Assembly: GCF_964355755.1 (NCBI RefSeq)
Contig: NC_092670.1
Coordinates: 1,573,001 to 1,637,000 of the forward strand
DNA length: 64,000 nt
Source: Antedon mediterranea
Lineage: Eukaryota > Echinodermata > Crinoidea > Comatulida > Antedonidae
Reading direction: 5' to 3'
Within the stretch, counting starts at the first letter, position 1, and every line of letters begins with the position of its first letter. Positions 54,501 to 64,000 of this stretch are shown one piece after another. Both the position numbers and the translations under genes were made by a program. The notes under the pieces were generated by a model. It worked only from the letters and a program-made list of their open reading frames with translations, searched no databases and was not told the DNA's origin.

Positions 54501-57500
54501 CTTCAGTGTTTTAATTGGTGTTGTCATGGTTATATACACTTACTTCAGTGTTTTAATTGGTGTTGTCATGGTTATATACACTTACTTCAGTGTTTTAATT
54601 GGTTGTCATGGTTATATACACTTACTTCAGTGTTTTAATTGGTTGTCATGGTTATATACACTTACTTCAGTGTTTTAATTGGTTGTCATGGTTATATACA
54701 CTTACTTCAGTGTTTTAATTGGTTGTCATGGTTATATACACTTACTTCAGTGTTTTAATTGGTTGTCATGGTTATATACACTTACTTCAGTGTTTTAATT
54801 GGTGTTGTCATGGTTATATACACTTACTTCAGTGTTTTAATTGGTGTTGTCATGGTTATATACACTTACTTCAGTGTTTTAATTGGTTGTCATGGTTATA
54901 TACACTTACTTCAGTGTTTTAATTCCTTTCCTCATACTCTTTCCTCTACTCAACTCCTTTTTTGGTTCCTCAATTTTTTCTTCTTCACAAAAGGATGGTT
55001 CAACTATAACCACTCCTGGTGGTAATGTTTCGGTCTTCTCTTCGATATTGGATGATAGTTTCTTCATCTCGATGTTCTCGCTTTTGTTGTATGGTGGAAG
55101 CTGTTCAGGCCATCCCAAAATGCTCTCTGTAGACCACCACCGCCCTTGTTCATTTAATGGTCTATTAATAATCACAATGGAATCTTTTAGAAAATACAAA
55201 TATTTAGGGATACAGCAATGGCACTTAATTTTCTTTATTTCCGAATATCATGGCTTTCGGTTCAAATCTTGGCACATAATCTTCTGATTAAACCAATTAG
55301 CAATTAAAGCAAGTACTAGAACCTAACCTTTAACATAAGTAGTTTAGTATTCATACTCTATCCTTACAAATCATATTTATCATCATCTATTTAAAATATA
55401 TACAAGAAATTTATGTCGGCGCCTGCCTTTGTAAGTTTCTTGCCGAGTAGTTCAAACCTTCTATATTCATTTAATATCAATAATATTCATAATTATATTT
55501 GAAATAAAAAACAAATAAATGAGGAAATTTGCCTTAAATGTGGTCTACAAACATTAAGGTTAAATGTTAGAAAAGTTAGCTCACCTCAAGGTGGCCCCAT
55601 CCAGAGGCTGTGTAAAAACAATTAGTAGATTTAGTTATTAGTTGGACATTCATTAACATGCAAGTGAAAAACGTGCAAATTGTGGTATTATGGTAAATGT
55701 TATGAAACTTACTCAAAAACATTTAGTGATGTGATTGAAATACATACAGACTGAAATAACTTTATTTACAGTAAAATTTGTTTCAAAACAACTTTCAGAA
55801 ACTTATAACTGTATGGTGTTCTAAAATGTCCAGTTCCCCAAAAGGTTTTAGTACAGTAGGTCTAATTAATTATTGAAACAGACAAAATGATTATGACATA
55901 CAAAGTGTAAAATTAAACATGCACATGTGTTATGTAAAATGTTTGCTGTAAATTCAATGAACACAGAATACTAAACCATTGTCTACACTATCAAACTTTA
56001 TGTGACAAAAAAATGTATGCATATATGGACATGATGATGTCACATCACCATCCCCATCATGTTTAGGCATATAACTACCATATTTGAGCACATCACACTT
56101 TTTTGTCAAATTAATTTGATAGTGTAGACATGGCTTAACGGACCATATCAAAATTATACTGACTGGAGAAAGTACATTTGTTTACTCTTTAAACTTACGC
56201 AATTATTTAGTTTTTTTGAGTAATCATACACAATGTTTAATGTAGTTACTGCAGTAGAATAATTCTGACATGATCTTAACAAAATTAAAACTATTATATT
56301 TTTCTATTTCATAATGCTATCAGTTTATTATTAGAATAACACATTTTAGGGGATAATCAGGGGGACAGTCTTTTACAGGGGTGTACACCCCTATTTCAGT
56401 TCAACTTCATACATTTCAGTCATTTTATTGGCAGCGAGGTATTTCAGTTTCTGAATCTTGTAAAAATCACAAACTTACCTTGGATGATGACACAGCATTC
56501 ACAGTCAAATCCTTCATTTCAAAATCTCCCATTACACTATCATCATGTTTCAAATCTAGAGCCTGAAAAGGAAATATATATTTAACATGAATGATGTTAA
56601 AGTCTGTAGTTTATTTATATCAGTTCATAAAGTTATGAAGATATTGATAGTGTATCATATATCAGTTTGCAGTATAAGGTGTAATTGAAAAATACATGTC
56701 ATGAGTTATAAGGTTTTTGAAACAGGTTTATCTCAAAATTTACATCACACACGAACATTACATGTGTAAATTGTGATATCTGAACTGGCTCTAAGTATGA
56801 TATTGATGTTTCTGTTACTTATTATTTACTTGGTGATTTTTTTACTTCTAATTTTATTCCTAAAAAAAGTAGTCCCTCAAGTATGCTTACCCTTGAATCT
56901 TCTCCTGTTGTAGTTTGAGATGCAAAGCTGCCAGCAGAGAACAAAGAGTCACCTGTTTGAGAAGTTTTACAGAGAACGTCAACTTCTACAGTTTCAGCTG
57001 AACGAGGCATATTTTTATACGCATTCGGAATATACTGAAAAATGATGACAACAAATCAAAACATTTGCAATGATACAATTAACTTTCTCAAAATTGACAG
57101 CAAACAAAACACTTTTCTATTTCAAATTTATCTGCAAATCCCACTGCTTAGGCTAGCTAAAGCATAATTGGCATTCACACTTCTTAAAAATAATAACTAC
57201 TACAGTAGTAATGACTATAATTTGTATGTGTTTAAATTTTAAATGTAAATATGTAGCCTATAATTATGTTTGTATGATGTAGTATGTTTAAGCGGATATT
57301 AGCCCTTGATGGTATTTACAGCAATAAAGAAATTGAATTGAATAGGCTAGCTCAAGCAAGCATAATTGGCATTGGAAAGAGTAAGTATGGTATAAGTGAA
57401 CCAGGTAAAGTAGGCCCTAGAAATTCAAACTTACCTTGTATTTTGTTCTAATAAACGCTAAAGCCACACAAAAATTAAATGGAAATACAATGATTCCAGT

Positions 57501-60500
57501 CGCCAAGGCAACAACAATCAAACTCCCGTCACCAGATTCACTCAAAAGCCCGTACCAGACAGCATTTACGCACATGTACGTGTAAATTAGCACAAGACAA
57601 CAAGTCACACGCTGTGTACGAGTAAAGCGCGACTGCTGAGGGCGGTCTACCACAGAAAGCCAGAGATGCTGATTAGCCAATTGTTGCTTGCTTTCAATTT
57701 GAAAAATTGTGGAGAACTTTTTCATTTCTTCATCACCTGAAAATAATACAAAATTTCTAAAAAAATTACAAATAAAGATAATTATGGCCAAACTGGGTAT
57801 ACACATGTTCTAAAATAGGTAAAACTTTAAAAGTTGGATGCACAACCAACACAAGATTTTACCGCCTAGATACACACCTAAAACCTGAAATGTCTTCTCT
57901 ACTGCACCGTTATCTTCCATTAAAGACAACCATGTCTCACAGACAAAATGAAACCTTCGACCTGTTTGCGAATCGGCAATAACAATGGTTGCAAGGTACC
58001 AGGATGGATCCAATCCAGTATTATCATGCCAAACCCGAATCTTCTCAATGTTTTCCAGGTTACACTCAGAGTAGATACGAAATGTTGCGCTCATGTTTCG
58101 TTTGAATGCAGTTTTGGACAGGAGGTGTCGTGATCCTGTTTTGCCATTGGAACCGTAAATGCTGATTCCAATATGAGCAGATGTACCTAAAAATATGACA
58201 AATCTTGTAAAAGATTGCGTGTAAAAAGTGTAGCATGATTCCTCTAAAATATTTAATTTATGCCACGAGGCACTTGTTTTAAATAAGTAGTCTTGTAAAA
58301 ATTAACCTGTTTAACAGTAAAATGTTAAGAGGTTATAATTATGAAGAATTCTGGAGCACAATCTTGGAGCAATAATGTTCAACAATTTGTAAACATTTTT
58401 TAAATGGTAAAATACAAACCTGAGCCAATTCTTTCACCGGTTTTTACATATATATCATAGCAGTATGCCCCGTTCTTGCCGCAAATAGGCACTACACTAA
58501 TGAATTTAAGATTTAGTGTGTCATAGTACCACGCAAGCACCATTGCAATTCCATACAGAAAGAGAATTGTACAGCAGACTATAAGAGCCACTGGATTTGA
58601 TTTGATATCCACGTCCTGAAAGATAAAATGAAAATGACTTTGAAAACATCAAGATGTGTGGCCAAAAAAAACAAGTTCAGTAGGTATGGTTCCCGCAAGT
58701 GAAATGTTATCTAAGAAATTTGAAGTTAATTATCATCATGAAAGTGTACTGAAATCAAATAAAAAAATCCATAATACCTTTAAATCTTTAAATTTAATAT
58801 CACTTGGAACAACCTGCACACTTGCTCCAAAGCTTGTCATGTGATTACAGGAACACTCTGCCATATCTCTTGAAGAATCTGCAACTGCTTGACAACCATA
58901 ACTGGCCCATGTCTCCTCATGTACATCATAGTACTGACATGATTGCTGGAATGAGCTAACAGATATGTTGCAAATGAAGTTGTAATGGTTAGTGGCTGTG
59001 ATGTGGTGAGCTGTTACAGGAGTTGCAGGTCTAAATGGAAAAATGAAAACACAGAATCTAATGTGGTATTTTGTGTTTTTGTCAAATAGTGAGGCAACAA
59101 CAATTATTAAGAACCCTTTTTTAATAGTTATATAATATACAGTAATCTAAATCATGTGACTTACTCTGGGATAACTAGAAAGGTATAATCCATGGATGTT
59201 GAAGCCAAGTCAAAGGTCAGGTTAACAGCCTTGACACTTGTTGCTAAGCTAGGCTCTTCCTCCAGACCAATCATCAAAGAAAAGTATCCATTAGCATTAC
59301 TCAAAGGTGATGCAGTTAAGACAACTTCTACAAAAGAGCCTAATAGGCTGACATCTTGTTCATAATTTATTGAGATGTATGTAGTCTCACCAGGATTTAC
59401 TTCATGAATATAGTTTATCTCTGGTACTATGTCAGATGTTGCTTGAGGAAGACCAAGATTGAGCATCTGGATGTTGTCTAAGTTGTTTACAGGAATCTTA
59501 GTGCCATTTATGAATTTATACTCTAATTGTGACACCTTTGTTGTGATGTTACCAACTGTGTATGGATTTTGAGAGTAAAGAATGAATTCCTCAAAGATTT
59601 CCACATTTCTAGGTAAATTAGACAGAATGGTTTCAGGAACTCTAAAATATGTTCCCGATTCCTCAAGAAATGTTGAAATCTCACTTGGAAGAGTTCTTTT
59701 TGCTGATACTGTTATTGTTTCAGACTTTAACGTTAGACTCTCTTCATGAACAATCTGAGAAGACATTATAGAGTCAAGAAGACGTTCCGTGTCAATCAGT
59801 AAATTATTGATGGCTTCCATTTTGAATTCTGGATCCAAAGAACTGATACCAGATGCAAGTAGCAAGTTTTCTGAATTAAGAGCTGACATAGTGTTGGAGA
59901 TGATCTTTAACATTGCGTTACTAGTTACTTCATCAACATTTAAGCCATCATCTGTTGTCTCGGCTAGAATGCTAAGAAGAGTGTCCAATGAGCTTAAAAT
60001 TGTTGAGAAAGTTGCTTGATGAACAATTTCCTCTGGTATTGCCTACAAAAAATATAAAAAACATTACGGTTGTGCAGAGGTTGCATCATGGTTATAGTGC
60101 TAGGTTTGACTTTATTAAGGTAAAAAATACTTTAAAGCTTCCTACCGTCACTATTGCAAGTGTTGTGGATATGTGACTTAGGTCTTTAACATCATTGCAT
60201 GGACAACTAGCTGTCGCATTTATGATAGCTTCACGAAGATTAACACGATCTTCTATTTCATCACTTTCTAAAAATGGCATAAAAACGTATTTTTTTATTA
60301 TGTATAAAAATACTCTTGTCTCCCAAAATGGACTATACCATATGTCTTGTATTTCTCAAGGAGGAATCTAAGAGTAAAACAGAAGCTGTGTATATTCTTA
60401 ATTGTAAACTGTGAATCTTAAAATGAGTTGCTGCTGAACAAGTGGTTTTGGTAAGATATTAAATAGTACAGCATGTATTCATTCATAAGGTTCTTTAATC

Positions 60501-63500
60501 ACTAAAGTCAATTTAAAAGTACAGTAGTAAACCTTTACACTTTCCAAATCTAATAAATTTATTTTTTCAGTTCATTAAAGATGTTTAGAGAGTACCGTAT
60601 TACATATTATATTTATATCTATACTGTACCTTGAGGTTCTTCATTCAGTACAGATGCCATGGTTGTGGCATAGTCAAGAACTCTTTGAGGGTCACTAGCT
60701 TGCTGAAGAGCTATCAATCGAGGCCTGCTGTGAACGTTCATCCATTCTATTGTTGTTGAGCCTGTAAGCTTAGGCTTTGTAACATATAAAGGACTATAAT
60801 AAACAAAAATAAGATTTCAAGATTCACAAATTTTCATTAGTACACTTTAAATGGGAAATTTGTTTTGCTTGGCATAAAAGATAATATTAAACAACAAAGC
60901 AAAAATACATCAAATTGCAAATGGCAATGGTAAAAACCGTAAAATATTATTAAAAGCACCATAGGCTCTGTAAAATACGGTTAAAAACTATTAAAAGCAC
61001 CATACGCTCTGTAAAATACGGTTAAAAACTATTAAAAGCACCATAGGCTCTGTAAAATACGGTTAAAATGATTAAAATTTAAAATAAAAAATTACATTGC
61101 ATTGCATAGGCAGTATAGAGCGAATGAGCCAGTTTAAAACAAGAGACAATATAAAATGTAATAACACATAGACTTACATATGCAATGATTCAACCGCAGC
61201 TCCCTGATTATCTTGAATATATACTACAAGATCTAACGTTTCTGTTCCCTGGTTTCCTCCTAAAGGCAGGTATGTTTCATATGTGTTCCTAGATCCATAA
61301 TAGAGTAATGTACTTTCTACGCCACCGTTGTTCTTTCCAAGATCCATAATCTGCATTATATAGAGCAATTGTTCTGATGGGGAATCTGGATCAAACCAGT
61401 CTTCACAGGATATAGTCACTAGTGTTTCCATAGCAACTGATTCTAAAGGCAAGGCAGAGCAGCTTCCACCAATTGGTGGTGTGTTTGTTGTGTATCTTAC
61501 CTCAGCTAAACCTTCTTCATCAAAGTCATCACCATCGACTACCAGCTGGAAAGTGTATAAACTGCTAACACTGAGAATTCCTGACTTGACGACCAAATTA
61601 CTGGAAGAGTTTCCAGTTGTTGTGGAGAGTTCATTCAGCTGGATACTGTTTTTATCATCTTGAATGGCAGTCCATTTAAAAATATAGTTAGAACCATTAC
61701 AATTTGAGCAACCGCCAATTAATTCAAGTCTTTGTGAAGCACTAATGATGTTAGACGACTGGCATGAAACACAGGTAATGTGGACATCAGGAATTCTACC
61801 ATCAACTACATTAACCTAAAAAATAGAAAAATCCAATGTGTTATAAAGTAGCAACAGGCCTTCAGCTGAAAATTGTTCTCAAATTTTGCAGATTTCTCAG
61901 ACTACACCAACCAATTAAATATTCATACACCTCAAAAAAAGTTCTAACTAGTAATTTTAATCATTAGAGTCAGAATATCATAAAAGCATTGTATCATACT
62001 TACAGTTTGGTTGATAACACTCTCTCGGCTGCCCTTAGTAACCGTTAAAATGAAAACATAGACTTTTAATGGATCCAATCTAGCAGATATTTTAGCTTCA
62101 GTCCAATTCTCTTTATTACACAGGTTTGGTATTGGCATGGCATCAATTTCTACTACTTGATCAGAGACTTGCTGAAAATTCAAAATATTTGTAAAATTTA
62201 TGAATTGCTAACAGTTTGGGAAGAATAAATATCCACAATATTCTCTATTTTTTTGGACAGAATCAATTCAGCAGAAATAGGTTAAACAGCGAGCTATTAA
62301 TAAAGGATTAAAGTACTTAATATAGGTGTTTCTTTGACAGAATCACTTCTGCAGGAATAGGTTAAACAGGGAGCTAATGATAAGGATTACAGTACTGTAT
62401 GTAATACATGTTTCTTTAACAGAATCCCTTCTGCAGGAATAATTTGAGCTGTTAAGGATAGGAATTACAGTACTTTTTTTTTAACAGAAGTACTTTTGCA
62501 GAAAGTGATTTAATAAGGCTTATAGTACTTACTTCAGAGTTACACATTACCCATTGAAATTTTAATCCCTGTTTCTGATCTCCGACCAAGTCTGGATCAA
62601 ACGACTCACTGCCATCAAGTTCAAGCAATTTTTGCGAAGATGCATGTCGCAAATGACCGCCATTAATAACTGCTACAATGGGCGTCGCAGTAACCTTGAC
62701 CACCGAACTTGCAGTGTTTTCACTTGGAGTTTCTTTAAAAGTGACAGACAACTGAAAACAGTAAATGCCATATTCCAGAGTGTTCCCAGGTATTTTTAGT
62801 GATGGCAGAGATGTCTCCAATGGCAGACTAATTTGTTCTGGTGGTAAATCACTGGAGCATGAATTTCTAAACACTGTCCATTTATATTCAGTTACCAGTG
62901 ATGTACATAATGTTTCAAAGATGTTGTACTCGAGATGTAGGCGCTGCGACCTAAAAACCGTACTTGGAGTTGATGACATGATCTGAAGCTCCGGCAATTG
63001 GCAATCGATGACAGAGATGTTTAGAAATGCTGTAACTTTGCTGATATCATTTTGGCAAACAACAGTTATTGTATGTATGCCTGGTGTTTTATATGTAACA
63101 TTCTGCACTGCTGTGCTTGAGTTAAAAACACCATTGCCATTATCAAGATCCCATTGCACATAGCTTTCACTTCCCCCATCACAAGTCACTGACAAGGTAA
63201 CAGGCATGTTCACTAACAAGAGTTCTGCACTTGCAACCAAGACAGCACTGGTAATTTTCTCCACACTTTGGATATACTCTGATGTGATAACAGAGTTGAT
63301 TGCATTTTTAGCTTCAACTTCCACTAAGAAAGTACCAGACGTAGGGTACAGATAATACACAACATCTCCAGTAGAAATCATTTCAATTTCATGCTGAGTA
63401 TTGATAGCAAAATGCCACAAGTAAGTCACACTAGTTCCACTGTTAATAGTGACTTGGTAAATCTGGGTGGTATTTACAGGAACCGTCTTATTGCAAATGA

Positions 63501-64000
63501 TACTTAAATCAGATATCGATTCAAGCAGACTAAGAACTTTAGTAAGTTTAAGACTTCCAAACATGTTGGCAGCTGTAACTGTTACAGTGTAGTTCCCTGC
63601 GATGGTACGATTGATTGATAAACGTGTTGTATTTTCCATGGAAGTATCTATCACATTGTAAATAACACGTTCATCTTCATTTACCACAATCCAAGAAAAT
63701 GTAATGTTTGATCCATAATCTAGACTTGCTACAAGCTCAATATCAACATCAACTTGTGCTGTCCAATTTTTAGAAATCCACTTGAGATTTTTTGGTTTTT
63801 CTAAAATGACAATTGTCTTTATTGTAGTGATCTCACTAACTGGGTTTTTTACAACTAATTCAACAGTGTAATTTCTCGCTTCAAGAAAAATATACTCAAT
63901 CAAACTGTCTTCATAAAGTTCACCTTCTATCTTCCAGGTGTACTCAATGTCTGACCCTCTTGAAATATGCGCAGATAGAGTAATCGTTTTATTTTGTTGA
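47985..64000 (-). CDS. Polycystin-1-like / REJ-type receptor, 5' partial
   Basis: 27 exons from the window edge to the stop at 47985-47987 join in frame to 2,611 residues. Order: PKD repeats and REJ (residues about 1-850), GAIN/GPS (to about 1215), TM1, PLAT (about 1285-1398), TM2-3, charged cytoplasmic linker (about 1500-1790), TM4-5, TM6, the large extracellular polycystin loop (about 1915-2120), remaining channel helices (to about 2385), coiled-coil tail. This is the order of polycystin-1 and its relatives PKD1L and PKDREJ, including the sea urchin egg-jelly receptors. In that family the protein is a cell-surface receptor subunit, often paired with a polycystin-2-type channel, at cilia or sperm membranes. 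Which subfamily it belongs to needs the missing N-terminus (LRR, WSC, lectin domains). Phases match at every junction, which is strong support for the model. Confidence 0.9.
48969..50966 (-). CDS. Gene B: channel-module helices (TM7-TM11)
   Basis: Exons 50887-50966 (1-0), 50295-50585 (0-0), 49797-49931 (0-0) and 48969-49277 (0-0). Hydrophobic segments include ILFTLLLTYFIYIQATDLL, SVAMVFLGITTICFLVVQAV, LLAAAVIFLLVILFFSF and GPLFMSAFFYFCLILTTCLF. The pore-loop region reads LYLYSFIAGASNLNSL, so it does not have the Leu-Gly-Asp filter of polycystin-2. This fits a polycystin-1-type subunit that needs a channel partner. F-L-G-N-Q-L-F-G before the pore and AAVIINVYRSSRRGK after the last helix are family-like. 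Confidence 0.9.
51066..52999 (-). CDS. Gene B: TM6 and polycystin extracellular loop
   Basis: Exons 52638-52999 (0-2), 51846-51976 (2-1), 51611-51758 (1-2), 51300-51425 (2-2) and 51066-51157 (2-1). TM6 is HLWVFIMLFTIVMVICYL. Then come the hallmarks of the polycystin (TOP) loop: FEDFWIWVE, LLGVARLRQIRSD, a Cys pair around the Y-K-E-Y-F-D-E-V-C-Y-G segment, IGRYSGGGFVQDL and WLDQQTRAVFVEATFYNVN, the family's W.D..TRA.F.....YN signature. Confidence 0.92.
52063..52412. mobile_element. MITE-like element, 350 bp
   Basis: Inverted ends TAAAGATGTATTGTCCCCC (52063-52081) and GGGGGACAATATATCTTTA (52394-52412), one mismatch. TTAA-like flanks on both sides. No coding capacity. Intronic between exons 52638 and 51976. 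Confidence 0.75.
52434..52498 (-). pseudogene. Duplicated 3' end of a gene B exon with donor
   Basis: The minus strand repeats the last 65 or so bases of exon 52638-52999 (GTAATGAAAGATGTATAC ... CATACAA) and its donor GTAAGTA. A 5-base deletion breaks the frame and there is no acceptor. It sits in the next intron, separated from the real exon end by a MITE fragment. Confidence 0.75.
52507..52603. mobile_element. MITE family 1, truncated copy
   Basis: CCCCATATATGGACATGATG, TACCATATTTGGGCACATCA and the right end AGTTTGATAGTGTAGACAGA(GC) are present; the left inverted end is missing. It lies exactly between the true exon end (52638) and its partial duplicate (52498). Confidence 0.75.
53356..53573 (-). 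CDS. Gene B: TM4-TM5
   Basis: Phase 1-0 exon. LLPSWFVYINYSLCF and ILCGIVVLLYGSQFGEEVAG, then WIITSFLSLTISMLLLEPLK. This matches the conserved polycystin-1-family segment (LP.WFVY........Y...WG.E....WL......S.....PLK). Confidence 0.92.
53770..57034 (-). CDS. Gene B: cytoplasmic linker exons (TM3-TM4)
   Basis: Exons 56891-57034 (phase 0-0), 56479-56562 (0-0), 55585-55607 (23 nt, 0-2), 54910-55161 (2-2), 54064-54303 (2-2) and 53770-53879 (2-1). The product is hydrophilic and Ser/Glu/Lys-rich without a recognised domain, as expected of the TM3-TM4 cytoplasmic loop of polycystin-1. Joining through the microexon is required by the phases. The 54910 and 54064 exons keep phase together, so this loop could be alternatively spliced. 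Confidence 0.75.
54484..54922. repeat. 40-43-bp minisatellite that contains a copied splice donor
   Basis: Eleven copies of a unit containing GGTTGTCATGGTTATATACA followed by CTTACTTCAGTGTTTTAATT; three or four copies have an extra GTG. On the minus strand each copy reads ACACTGAA|GTAAGTG, the end of exon 54910-55161 and its donor. The copy at 54906 is the functional junction. Confidence 0.92.
55976..56135. mobile_element. MITE family 1, full-length copy
   Basis: Inverted ends CCATTGTCTACACTATCAAA and TTTGATAGTGTAGACATGG; the centre has ATATATGGACATGATGATGT and TACCATATTTGAGCACATCA, as in the 38645 copy. It lies in the intron between exons 56479 and 55607. Confidence 0.8.
57176..57342 (+). 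mobile_element. Short retroposed insertion with long target duplication
   Basis: Flanked by TAGGCTAGCTAAAGCATAAT (57149 on) and TAGGCTAGCTCAAGCAAGCA (57343 on), which continue alike to GGCATT; this looks like a target-site duplication of about 27 bp. The insert ends in AATAAAGAAATTGAATTGAA, a simple-repeat tail like those of LINE 3' ends. No protein-coding part is present. Confidence 0.5.
57435..57736 (-). CDS. Gene B: TM2 and TM3
   Basis: Phase 1-0 exon. After a basic RFTRTQR stretch come two hydrophobic segments, CCLVLIYTYMCVNAVWYGLL and SLIVVALATGIIVFPFNFCV, in the place of polycystin-1 TM2 and TM3. Confidence 0.88.
57878..58615 (-). CDS. Gene B: TM1 and PLAT domain
   Basis: Exons 58420-58615 (0-1) and 57878-58186 (1-1). 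TM1 is ALIVCCTILFLYGIAMVLAW. PLAT starts at Y-C-Y-D-I-Y-V-K-T-G-E-R-I-G-S and continues with AHIGISIYG, then the basic, Trp-containing core KIRVWHDNTGLDPSWYLATI and FHFVCETWLS. PLAT domains bind lipids or proteins just inside the membrane, and this is their usual place in polycystin-1. The donor of the second exon is GTGTGT, chosen because only it keeps phase 1. Confidence 0.9.
58778..60042 (-). CDS. Gene B: GAIN domain and GPS autoproteolysis site
   Basis: Exons 59165-60042 (0-2) and 58778-59030 (2-0). The first encodes the helical and beta parts expected of a GAIN domain. The second carries the GPS: a Trp (T-W-A-S-Y-G-C), then E-C-S-C-N-H-M-T-S-F-G. The predicted cut is between Met and Thr of the His-Met-Thr triplet (codons 58843-58835), the position of His-Leu-Thr in polycystin-1. 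The pair of Cys and the His are present, so cleavage is plausible. TM1 follows about 30 residues later. Confidence 0.9.
60146..62171 (-). CDS. Gene B: REJ region exons
   Basis: Exons 62004-62171 (phase 0-0), 61178-61815 (0-2), 60630-60793 (2-1) and 60146-60267 (1-0). The 61178 exon holds a C-V-S-C-Q-S-S pair and TPPIGGSCSALP, a motif typical of REJ domains (...PP..G.C.V.P...), followed by the S-C-E-D-W-F-D-P-D segment. REJ domains are known from the sea urchin receptor for egg jelly and from polycystin-1; they precede the GPS. Confidence 0.87.
60944..61075. repeat. 40-bp tandem repeat in a gene B intron
   Basis: Three copies of ATTAAAAGCACCATAGGCTC plus TGTAAAATACGGTTAAAAACT, between exons 61178 and 60793. 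Confidence 0.85.
62255..62535. repeat. Imperfect 66-80-bp tandem repeat in a gene B intron
   Basis: Three to four copies sharing TTTCTTTAACAGAATC.CTTC, TGCAGGAATAGGTTAAACAG and an ATTACAGTACT stretch, ending at the donor of exon 62533-64000. Confidence 0.7.
62533..64000 (-). CDS. Gene B: PKD repeats and start of REJ region
   Basis: Exon open from the window edge to GAA|GTAAGT. It encodes at least four PKD (Ig-like beta-sandwich) repeats, recognisable by the strands Y-T-V-E-L-V-V-K-N, NYTVTVTAANMFGS, FLVEVEAKNAINS and the WDLDNG...HTITVVCQND module, the one closest to the canonical WDFGDG form. After about residue 330 the sequence (D-C-Q-L-P-E-L-Q-I..., several Cys, YKW) becomes REJ-like. Many N-x-S/T sites fit an extracellular protein. 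Confidence 0.88.

Noticed and set aside
54484-55287. Plus-strand open frames at 54484-55025 and 54883-55287
   Set aside because: They run through the 40-bp minisatellite and antisense to gene B exon 54910-55161; no domain similarity.

Overview
The window is nuclear DNA from an animal. It has spliced genes with GT-AG introns, dense AT-rich introns, minisatellites, MITE-like elements and decayed non-LTR retrotransposon ends. The gene content suggests a marine invertebrate deuterostome, perhaps an echinoderm: a fibropellin-like EGF/CUB extracellular protein, and a polycystin-1/REJ-type receptor related to the sea urchin egg-jelly receptors. That placement is inference. No species marker is present.

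Two genes fill the window and point towards each other. Gene A (+ strand, about 5 to 42151, 5' end outside the window) is a very large secreted-type protein. I can trace 58 coding exons carrying about 109 EGF modules, one CUB domain near the C-terminus, four more EGFs and a tiny terminal exon. Every intron is phase 1 (start and end), so exons can be duplicated or skipped without breaking the frame, and this gene has used that freely. At 1.2-12.5 kb a block of two-EGF exons has been copied in tandem (period about 2.62 kb, one copy about 3.0 kb), leaving a dead EGF exon in most copies. At 16.4-19.9 kb a second exon cluster has expanded, together with intronic retroelement debris. At 27.7-30.5 kb one exon of exactly 24 x 114 bp holds 21 almost identical EGFs arranged in a 684-bp higher-order repeat.

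Gene B (- strand, 64000 down to 47985, N-terminus outside the window) is a polycystin-1-like receptor. The 27 exons join in frame to 2,611 residues. In order they encode PKD repeats, a REJ region, GAIN/GPS (cleavage motif His-Met-Thr), TM1, PLAT, TM2-3, a long charged cytoplasmic linker assembled from small exons (one of 23 nt), then the six-helix polycystin channel-like module with its large extracellular loop, and a cytoplasmic tail with a coiled coil.

Between the two convergent 3' ends (42152-47984) lies a satellite of about 26 hairpin-forming 121-bp units. Other repeats are an 11-bp array (14.2 kb), a 100-bp array (19.9-21.0 kb), a minisatellite split by a retrotransposon (37-38 kb), and a 40-43-bp array at 54.5-54.9 kb that has amplified the 5' splice site of a gene B exon. 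No RNA genes, CRISPR arrays or bacterial features were seen.
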